Positions 56,509 to 64,000 of a stretch of 64,000 bases of DNA are shown here, piece after piece. The position numbers were made by a program, and so were the translations under genes. Source of the DNA: Galeruca laticollis (taxonomy: Eukaryota > Arthropoda > Insecta > Coleoptera > Chrysomelidae); the NCBI GenBank assembly GCA_963921935.1, contig OY998176.1, positions 178,122,445 through 178,186,444 on the forward strand. The letters are read 5' to 3'. The notes beneath the pieces were generated by a model. It saw only the letters and a program-made list of their open reading frames with translations. It made no database searches and had not been told where the DNA came from. Every line of letters begins with the position of its first letter. Position 1 is the first letter of the stretch.

Positions 56509-57526
56509 TGCTAGGGAAGTATATAGTATATGTATTAATAAAGACTGGAAGTCAGTCAAATCTGCTCTTATATCTCATTTTGGAGATCAACGTGACGAAA
56601 ATGGCCTTTTATTCGATTTAGATTAATTAAGACAAACTACAGAAGACGCGTTACATTTTTATACAAGAGTAATGAGTAATTTAAGTGCTCTTCACAATTA
56701 TTTAGATACACACGGAGGAAATGCTATAAACATAGTGAAAAAAGAATTTTATAATGTTCACGCTTTAAAAATTTTCCTTGCTGGGTTAAAAGAACCCCTA
56801 GGTTCTACTATACGTGCAATGCGACTATCAACGATAGCTGAAGCTAGGCAATTTATAGTTGCTGAAAATAATATCAGATACTTACAAAAAAATTCAGATC
56901 ATAATCATAGACCTAAAGCCGTACAAAAATATAATTCAAATTTCAGAACCAATCAACATTTTCAATTACGTCCGAATTTCCCCATCAATAATTATCCAGT
57001 CATGAACACTCATAGTTATCAAACCGCTCATCAAGTTCCGCCCCAATTTACGCCGAATGCGGCTACACAAAATAATTTTCTTAGAGGTCCAGTAAATATT
57101 CAGCCACGCCCAAGTATCCCACAACGATTCCCAAGTAATCGACAAGTTTTCGGTCCCCCAAAACCTCCAACAAATGTTTGGAAACAAACTAATCAATATC
57201 AAAATCAATCTAGACCCGTTCCAATGAGTGGTATATCTATAGCCACAAGGAGACCAACACACAATCAACCCTCAACAAATCCCAATTTCTTCGGGCCTCA
57301 ATCTCGACCAACATTTACCTCAGAACAATTATATCATATGGAACAAAATTCTGACTATTACTATGACACATATAATTCTCAAAATTTAGATAATAGTAAT
57401 ACAGACTATTTTAACTACGAAAATAATGACGTAAATATGTCTTACGAATATACTAACAATATTCATGACATAGAATTCTCAAATGAAAATTTTCAAGAAC
57501 CAAGCCCAACAGAAAACCAAACATAG
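56509..57526 (+). pseudogene. errantivirus-like element C: gag, 5'-truncated
   Basis: Coding homology begins near 56545 (SVKSALISHFGDQRDENGLL), with a stop at about 56623-56625, then 56672-57526 open: SALHNYLDTHGG, then LAGLKEPLGSTIRAMRLSTI, a capsid C-terminal block, then an Asn/Pro/Gln-rich tail. The gag start is missing, cut at the element B junction. The pol frame overlaps the gag end in the -1 frame (about 57511-57526), the arrangement of errantivirus gag-pol frameshifting. Confidence 0.83.
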
Positions 57527-58491
57527 AATTACATTCTCTATATGACCGTAAAGACCTTCCTTACGTAAAAATATCAGATCCTCCTCTTAAATTATTAATT
57601 GATACAGGTGCTACTAAATCATTCCTAAATCCAGAAATTGCCCAAAAATATTTTGAAGATTGTATCGAAAACGAGCGGTTCACTATTAGCTCAATATTTC
57701 AAACAACTTCTCGAGACCAATGTGCTAAAATTCCGGCATTCCCCGAATTTAACTGTAATAAAAAAATAAAATTCTATTTATTCAATTTTCATCATTTCTT
57801 CGATGGTTTAATTGGATACGAAACATTGAAAGATTTATGTGTAGAACTCGACTTAAACAATTCTTTACTGAAAACACCGACAGCAAAATTACCATTAAGT
57901 CATTACGAAGCAAAGGGTAAATTATTATTTTTTGCAAAAATTGAACCCCACACGATAGAATCTGCTAAAATTCCTGTCTCAGTAAATTCTGGCATTATTA
58001 TTGTTCCCCAATTAAAAGTATTCAACTGTAAAATTAAAGAAGGTATCTCCGAAGCAATTAATTGTTATGCACCCATAGAAATCATAAATGATACTGATGA
58101 AGTTCAAGAAGTTTATTTGTATAACCCAATAAAAGTTCAACTATTCACAAACGACTTAGAAATTTTTAATATGTCTATTAAAAGTAATCAAAATTTAGAA
58201 CCATTCGATATTACTGAAAACATTAGAACAAGTCATTTAAATTTTGAGGAAAAGTTGCAATTAGAAAAAATTTGTAAAGAATTTTCCGACATTTTCCATA
58301 CAAGTAATTCAAAACTAACTTTCACTAATCAAGTTAAGCATAGAATAAAAACCACAGACGAAATACCAGTTTATTCGAAAACATATAGATACCCATATAT
58401 TCATAAACCAGAAGTAGAGCGTCAAATTAATGAAATGTTAGAACAAGGTATCATCAGACCGAGCGATTCCCCGTGGAGTAGTCCTATCTGA
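57511..58491 (+). pseudogene. pol: element C protease and RT lead-in, ends at a stop
   Basis: Open frame 1 from the gag overlap. KLLIDTGATKSFLN (about 57589-57630) is the retropepsin block; GLIGYETLKDL is the family's later 'G.D' block. Then come a long linker, FSDIFHTSNSKLTFTNQVKH and TYRYPYIHKPEVERQINEML, leading into RT. A TGA at 58489-58491 follows WSSPI where the family has Trp-Ile-Val. The same frame resumes directly after it and is open to 61215, so this single G-to-A change is the only block within pol. Confidence 0.88.
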
Positions 58492-61215
58492 ATCGTAAGT
58501 AAAAAACCAGACGCATCTGGAAAACAGAAATGGCGAATAGTGGTGGACTACAGAAAAATAAACGAAAAAACAATTGACGATAAATATCCTATTCCCCAAA
58601 TAAATAATATCCTCGACAGACTAGGTCGCTGTCAATACTTCTCAACCCTAAATCTCGCGAGTGGCTTTCATCAAATCGAAATGCATCCTGATGATATTCA
58701 GAAAACTGCTTTTAACGTAGAAGGTGGACATTTTGAATATGTAAGTATGCCATTTGGATTAAAAAATGGACCAGCTACATTTCAGCGTGTCATGGACAAT
58801 ATCTTAGAAGAACTCCAAAATAAAATTTGCTTTGTATTTATGGATGACATAATTGTTTTCTCAACGTCACTCCAAGAACATATAGTCAACTTAAAGAAAA
58901 TATTCCAAAAATTAAGAGACAGTAACTTTAAAGTGCAATTAGATAAATCAGAATTTTTAAGAAAAGAAGTATCCTTTTTAGGTCACGTAATCACTCCAGA
59001 CGGTGTTAAACCAAACCCCGATAAAGTAAATGCTATTCTAAATTATCCCATTCCTAAAACAACCAGAGAGATAAAATCATTTCTCGGTTTAGTTGGTTAT
59101 TACAGAAAAGTCATCAGAAATTTCGCTCATATTAAAAAACCATTCACTCGTTGCCTAAAAAAAGGAGCTAGTATCGATATCAATAATCCGTTGTACATAA
59201 AAGCATTTGAAGATTGTAAATCTTTACTGACCAATGATCCCATTCTTATTCATCCCGACTTTACGAAAGATTTAATAGTTACTACCGATGCAAGTAACGT
59301 TGCCATCGGTGCCGTCCTATCTCAAGGACAAATTCCTCATGACAAACCTATTGCATTTGCCTCCAGAACTCTTAATGAATTGGAATCCAACTATTCAACT
59401 ATTGAAAAAGAATTGCTTGCAATTGTTTATGCTACGAAATACTTCAGACCTTATCTTTTTGGACGTAAATTCAAAATCGTTACAGATCACAAACCTCTTC
59501 AATGGCTTATGTCCCTCAAAGAACCAAACTCTCGTCTTGTTCGATGGAGATTACGATTAGAAGAATTTGACTATCAAGTTATATATCGAAACGGCACATC
59601 TAATAGCAATGCTGATGCTTTAAGTAGAATTGAAATTCATCCTATTGAGTCAAGCACATCCAAATTACCTATTATAGACTTTATGACAGAATTTGACGAA
59701 TTATTAACACAACAACCACTATCTTCGGAATCCAACACCAACAACAAAACTGACCTAGACAATGTTCCTCAAGATAACAGAAACCCAGAGATAACCGACC
59801 TTGACATTCAATCTGTTCTCGCAGAATTTGATCCCACCGACAACAATGACGACATTGCGACAATACAAACGAGTTTAGATAATCCTATTTTAGGTATTCA
59901 CATCACTGAAACTCCTTTAAATAACTTTCTCAACCAAATTATCATAATTAAAGTAGACAGAAATCCTAGACAAGAAATTAGAAAACTTTTTGAAGCTCAC
60001 GTAAGAACTAGATGGAAAATATATGTAACAGTAGAATCATTTCAATCTCAAATAATAAATTTCTTAAAAGAATATGGTGTACCAAAGAAACAGTATGCTT
60101 TTTATTTTCAAAACGACGAAAATGGAAGTTTATTTAAAAATATGTGTAATTTTATCCCACAAGTATTCAAACACTCTGCATTTAAACTTTTAAAAACAAA
60201 TAAATTATTAGTAGATGTTACTAGAGACAAAAGACAACAGGAACTAATAAAAGAACAACACGAAGGTATAACCAATCACCGTGGTATTCAAGAAACTATA
60301 AATCAACTCAAAACTAAATTCTATTGGCCTAAGTTACACGAAAATGTGAAAAATTTCATAAACAGTTGTCCCATTTGTCAACAAGTAAAATACGAAAGAC
60401 ATCCTCCACTTCAACTAACACCAACACCCAAAAAACCTTTCGAAACAATACATATAGACACTTTCAAATTCGAAAATTCCATAGCACTAACGATATGCGA
60501 TAGTTTCTCAAAATACGGTCAAGCTTATATAATTCCAAGCATCACAGCTCTACACATATATCAAGGCCTAGTACAATTCATAGCATCCTATAAAATTCCA
60601 GAAAATATCATCTCGGATAACGGATCAGAATTTCTCCAAAACATTTTAAAAGATTTCGCAAAACTTTACAAAATCAATTGGCATTATACGTTACCCCTCA
60701 ATCCAAATAGTAACGCTATAGTCGAAAGATTTCATTCCACTTTACTCGAACATATGAGAACACTCTCAATCACATGCCCAAAATTAAACCCATTTGAAAA
60801 ATTATTCTATGCAGTAATCGGTTATAATAACTCTATTCACTCAGCTACAAAATATAAACCTATAGATCTATTACTAGGACACCTTCAATTAGAAAATCCT
60901 ATCGAAATTGATAGTAATGCAGAAATAATTAATTTAAAACTTAACGAACACAAACAGACAATGATAGATATTTATAAAAATCTGAACAAAACAATGACTG
61001 AAAATAAATCAAAAATTATTGAAAAACTAAATGAAAAGAGACAAGAACCTCCAGACATACAACCAGGTACAATTGCCTACAAAAAACAAACCGAAAGACA
61101 ATCAAAAACGAAACCACCATATAAGCCAGAACATGTTATTAAATCACAGGACCTTACAGTTACTACACCTTACAATACTTATCATAAACAGATTTTTAAA
61201 CCTCCCAGAAAATGA
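58492..61215 (+). CDS. pol: element C RT, RNase H and integrase
   Basis: Frame 1, continuous after the stop at 58489. RT: WRIVVDYRKINEKTIDDKYP, the LASGFHQIE palm, catalytic FMDDIIVFS (about 58838-58864) and FLGHVITPDGV. RNase H: TTDASNVAIGAVLSQG (about 59281) and TDHKPLQWLMSL. Integrase: HHCC finger HEGITNHRGIQE ... CPICQQVKYERHPP (60260-60410), core HIDTFKFENSIALTICDSFS, IISDNGSEFLQN and the NSNAIVERFHSTLLEHM region with the Glu. The C-terminal domain appears to end with a KPPRK tail. All catalytic residues seem intact. An ATG lies at 58540 but translation would normally come from gag-pol. Confidence 0.92.
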   Translation: MVSKKPDASGKQKWRIVVDYRKINEKTIDDKYPIPQINNILDRLGRCQYFSTLNLASGFHQIEMHPDDIQKTAFNVEGGHFEYVSMPFGLKNGPATFQRVMDNILEELQNKICFVFMDDIIVFSTSLQEHIVNLKKIFQKLRDSNFKVQLDKSEFLRKEVSFLGHVITPDGVKPNPDKVNAILNYPIPKTTREIKSFLGLVGYYRKVIRNFAHIKKPFTRCLKKGASIDINNPLYIKAFEDCKSLLTNDPILIHPDFTKDLIVTTDASNVAIGAVLSQGQIPHDKPIAFASRTLNELESNYSTIEKELLAIVYATKYFRPYLFGRKFKIVTDHKPLQWLMSLKEPNSRLVRWRLRLEEFDYQVIYRNGTSNSNADALSRIEIHPIESSTSKLPIIDFMTEFDELLTQQPLSSESNTNNKTDLDNVPQDNRNPEITDLDIQSVLAEFDPTDNNDDIATIQTSLDNPILGIHITETPLNNFLNQIIIIKVDRNPRQEIRKLFEAHVRTRWKIYVTVESFQSQIINFLKEYGVPKKQYAFYFQNDENGSLFKNMCNFIPQVFKHSAFKLLKTNKLLVDVTRDKRQQELIKEQHEGITNHRGIQETINQLKTKFYWPKLHENVKNFINSCPICQQVKYERHPPLQLTPTPKKPFETIHIDTFKFENSIALTICDSFSKYGQAYIIPSITALHIYQGLVQFIASYKIPENIISDNGSEFLQNILKDFAKLYKINWHYTLPLNPNSNAIVERFHSTLLEHMRTLSITCPKLNPFEKLFYAVIGYNNSIHSATKYKPIDLLLGHLQLENPIEIDSNAEIINLKLNEHKQTMIDIYKNLNKTMTENKSKIIEKLNEKRQEPPDIQPGTIAYKKQTERQSKTKPPYKPEHVIKSQDLTVTTPYNTYHKQIFKPPRK

Positions 61216-61790
61216 ACTACCGATTTTTCACAGGTTAATAATCCTCCCTCTGATAACGAGCCAGAAAATAGAGATCCAGAATCTGAATAAGAACCCCGGA
61301 GTTCTTCCGTTCAAAGTAGGTACCGCAAAAATCAAAACAGCCTCCCACACCTTCTTACACTATATTCCAACAAAATCAATAAAAGAACAAGTAGTCTCGG
61401 TAACTAACAAATTTTATGAATTCAAAAGATTATTAGAGAAAAGTCACCCTATAATAATTACTAAAATACTAGAAACTTATATACATTTAGAATACGAGGT
61501 TATTTACGTCAATAATAAGTTAAACGCTATTTTTCCACAAGTAAAAGAGCATTGTTTTCTCCTTTAGGAACATTTATCAAAAGCATTACTGGTAATATGG
61601 ACCAAGAAGATGCAAAAGATATTTATAATAATATTGTTCAACTTGAAAACAACGAAAATCAAATAATAAAGAAAATTAATAGTCACATTTCATTGAACTC
61701 AAAATTAATGCAAAATGTACACAAGACATTAGATAGTATAACGGAAAAGCCAAATCGCATAGTAAGCAAGATTGAATTACTTACAGCGTC
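61216..61790 (+). pseudogene. env: element C env (fusion-type envelope), broken and truncated
   Basis: After pol, frame 2 (about 61270-61567) encodes a surface-subunit-like part (GVLPFKVGTAKI). It then shifts: from about 61534 the homologous reading is in frame 1 (61552-61790), which carries the basic cleavage site followed by the hydrophobic fusion-type segment PLGTFIKSITGNMDQ. These are hallmarks of insect errantivirus envelope proteins related to baculovirus F. A frameshift separates the two subunits. The rest, including the transmembrane anchor, is missing because PLE-3 sequence starts at about 61785. Not functional as written. Confidence 0.78.
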
Positions 61791-63898
61791 TGACCCAAAT
61801 AGACAGCATTACATTCTGGACATTTGAGTTTATATATACCTGACTTCTTTAATAGTGGTATTTTTGTTTTTACATTTAACAATTTTGTACTAACGTTAGT
61901 TTCTGTTTTAAAAGAAATTGTTGCATTCGTTGCTGAAGATATTATCTTTGAAATATTATTAGAAATATTTCCTGCATATTTGATTGTTTTATAAGTTTTA
62001 ATTTCATCAGCTTGTTTAGGATATATTAGTTGTAATGCCACTTTTTTCTCTTTTTTACTAATTAGTTTATTTATCATATCTAATGGATAACCGTTAGATG
62101 TTGCTATTTGTCTAATTGTATTAATCTCTCTATCAAAATCACATTTGTTCATGGGAACTGAAAAAGCTCTATGTATCATTGAATTATATGCTGCTAGTCT
62201 GTGTGAGACAGGGTGGTTAAAATTGAATGGAATTGTCACATCAGTCTGTGTTGGTTTTCGGTAAATTGAATAATCAAGTACGTTATTAACTCTTTGAATT
62301 TTTAAATCAAGAAAATTGATTGAGCTATTTTCTTCAATTTCAAATGTAAATTTAATTTTCGGGTGTAAATTATTGATGTGGTTGAAAAACACATCTAATT
62401 GTCGCTCACTACCCATAAAACAAGCTAATATGTCATCCACATATCTATACCAAAATAAAATATTTTTCGAAATATTACTTTCAAAGATCTTTCTTTCTAA
62501 ATTTTCCATAAAAATGTTTGCTAAAATAGGTGATATAGGGCTTCCCATTTCTAAACCTTCATTTTGAATATATATCTTATTGTCAAAAGTGAAATAATTC
62601 TGATTAATGCATACATCAAATAAATTAAGTATATCTGATATTATTCCTGGATTAATATTTTTATCTTCTAGTAATTTTTTTACAAGTAGTAGACATTCTT
62701 TAAGTGGAATTTTAGTAAACATATTAGTTACATCGAACGATATGAGTTTATAGTTATCTTGCAAGTGGATTGATTTCAACTTTTTGCTTAGTTCTATTGA
62801 ATTTCTAATTGAGTACTGAGATTCATATCCGTAAGTATTGAGTATATTGTTGAGCTTTTTTGCCAATATATTATTAGGAGCATTAACATAAGAGACTACA
62901 GGTCTAATTGGTTTCGTTATTTTATGTAATTTAACTGTTCCATATAATTGTGGACAATGAGGATTCTTATGTACGATAGACCTCTTTTCGTAATCATTTA
63001 AAAGATAATTTGAATTATTAACAACATCCCTTACATTATTAGAAAACTTCTTTGTTGGGTCTGCTTTAAGAACTTTTACATCGCTGGATTCTATAAAGTT
63101 ATATACTTTGGAATTGTAATTTTCAGTCGTCAAAATGACAGTACCATTCCCCTTATCGGATTTTGTAACTGTTAGGTTATTATTCTCTAACTTCTTTTTT
63201 ATTGCGTTTAAAACTGAAATGTCATTTTTTGTTTGACGTTTAACTTTTGAAGGTTCAATATTTTTGATTAAATTGGCAATTTTTAATTTCTCATAAAGAA
63301 AATTATTTGAATTATATTTTGAAGCTATTTCTGACTCTGTAGCTAAAATTTGTTTAATATTATTCGGAAATTTAGGTGGTATGCTGTACTTTAAACCTTT
63401 ATTTAAAAATTCTATTTCACTATTTGTAAAATTAGTGTCTGAAAGGTTTTCAAATCGTGGTGCAAAGTGTGTTGGTATGTAGGTACTTACAGTTCCATGA
63501 TGTTTTGAGTATTGAATTTTATGTTGTGTGTGTTCAAGATTCTGTAACTTCTTTTCTTGTTTCTTAAATTTCATATGCTTCATAGTGCTGATATTTTCTC
63601 TAATTTTGTCATCCAAACAGTCAAATTCTACTGGATGTAATTGGAATGTGAGTTCTGAATGTACAACTTTTATGTAGTTGTCTAAGGAGTCTCTAACTTT
63701 GAACCATTTCTTACATTCAGATTTTATCCAAACTCGTTGAGCACATTTTATAGCTTTTTGTGCTTGTGGTGTTTTAGTGTGACATTTTATATTCACATAA
63801 TTTGGTATTACCTTTTTCCTAAGGCATTCTTGGTTAAACCAAATGTTTTGTGATGCTTTGTAACGTTTTTGTAGTAACTTCTGGTACAGTCGGGTCAA
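61785..63898 (-). CDS. PLE-3, Penelope-like RT, nearly full frame, GIY-YIG truncated
   Basis: An uninterrupted ~700-codon minus-strand frame from the ATG at 63898. N-terminal Lys/Cys-rich region (NIWFNQECLRKKVIPNY), linker, then RT: TVTKSDKGNGTVILTTENYN, LYGTVKLHKITKPIRPVVSY, LISFDVTNMFTKIPLKE, GLEMGSPISPILANIFMENL, catalytic YRYVDDILACF, then INFLDLKI. The GIY-YIG domain begins with GIYKLKCPECNAVYLGQT and is cut at once by element C env sequence; endonuclease catalytic residues beyond this are missing. RT looks intact, making this the best-preserved PLE in the window. Confidence 0.9.
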
Positions 63899-63906
63899 AT
63901 CTTCTC

Positions 63907-64000
63907 TCGAAGATTTTTAAATGAAATTGACTGTCTCGACTCTTACTTCGTGGAATATGGTTTAACCAAGAATGCCTTAGAAAAAAGGTAATACCAAATT
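63907..64000 (+). pseudogene. PLE-4 N-terminus, head to head with PLE-3, runs off the right edge
   Basis: The plus strand at 63950-64000 reads GIWFNQECLRKKVIPN, the same as PLE-3 residues near 19-34. The DNA is an inverted copy of 63800-63843. Upstream bases (63907-63949) have stops in this frame. Only the first ~50 bases are visible. Confidence 0.8.

Noticed and set aside
63800..64000. Simple hairpin or MITE at the right edge
   Set aside because: The inverted match is coding: both arms encode the start of a PLE protein, so two facing elements explain it better.

Overview
This is a eukaryotic, AT-rich, repeat-dominated stretch of nuclear DNA, most likely from an insect. The evidence is the mix of element families: Ty3/Gypsy and BEL/Pao LTR retrotransposons, an env-bearing 17.6/gypsy-like errantivirus relative, Penelope-like elements (PLEs) with GIY-YIG domains and hammerhead-like tails, a DD41D Tc1/mariner element, a P-element relic, MITEs, satellites and long (TA)n tracts. 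The order of insect cannot be fixed from the sequence. I see no ordinary single-copy host gene and no convincing tRNA or rRNA gene. Nearly every coding stretch belongs to a mobile element, and most carry stops or frameshifts.

Layout. 1-1110: an unrecognised, frameshifted coding relic running off the left edge. 1113-20170: a nest at least four deep. An old Gypsy integrase is split into halves at about 1113-1425 and 20020-20170. Between the halves sits an element with long terminal inverted repeats (about 1420-1935 and 19315-20005) that holds a broken gene of the 'GCDTTS ... CXC cysteine-rich' family. That element is split by Gypsy-1 (LTRs 3071-4407 and 17303-19166, target duplication GTAT). 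Gypsy-1 is split inside its integrase by a further insertion, 8583-16060, holding a satellite array, a solo LTR, the 5' part of Gypsy-2 and a MITE. 20171-25216: a ~175-bp tandem repeat, a degenerate PLE and microsatellites.

25217-32133: BEL-1 on the minus strand, young (two differences between 306-bp LTRs, target duplication CAATG) and nearly intact, inserted between PLE tail fragments. 32134-35304: PLE tails with hammerhead-like cores, a PLE fragment and decayed DNA. 35305-37267: a DD41D element sitting at the centre of a palindromic MITE. 37419-39190: a P-element-like transposase relic. 40371-43320: PLE-2 with a hammerhead-like motif after it. 43484-49736: BEL-2 (plus strand) inserted in a TA tract.

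49737-64000: decayed DNA, a perfect 80-bp-arm hairpin between TA tracts, then three pieces of errantivirus-like Gypsy DNA: a plus-strand 5' end, a minus-strand copy lacking LTRs, and a plus-strand copy running from mid-gag to env. The last is cut by PLE-3 (minus strand), which faces a fourth PLE head to head at the right edge.

The genes do not cooperate as a pathway. Within each retroelement Gag packages RNA, protease matures the polyprotein, RT/RNase H makes cDNA and integrase inserts it. The value of the window lies in its insertion order, in the association of the CXC-type gene with inverted repeats, and in several unusual junctions.
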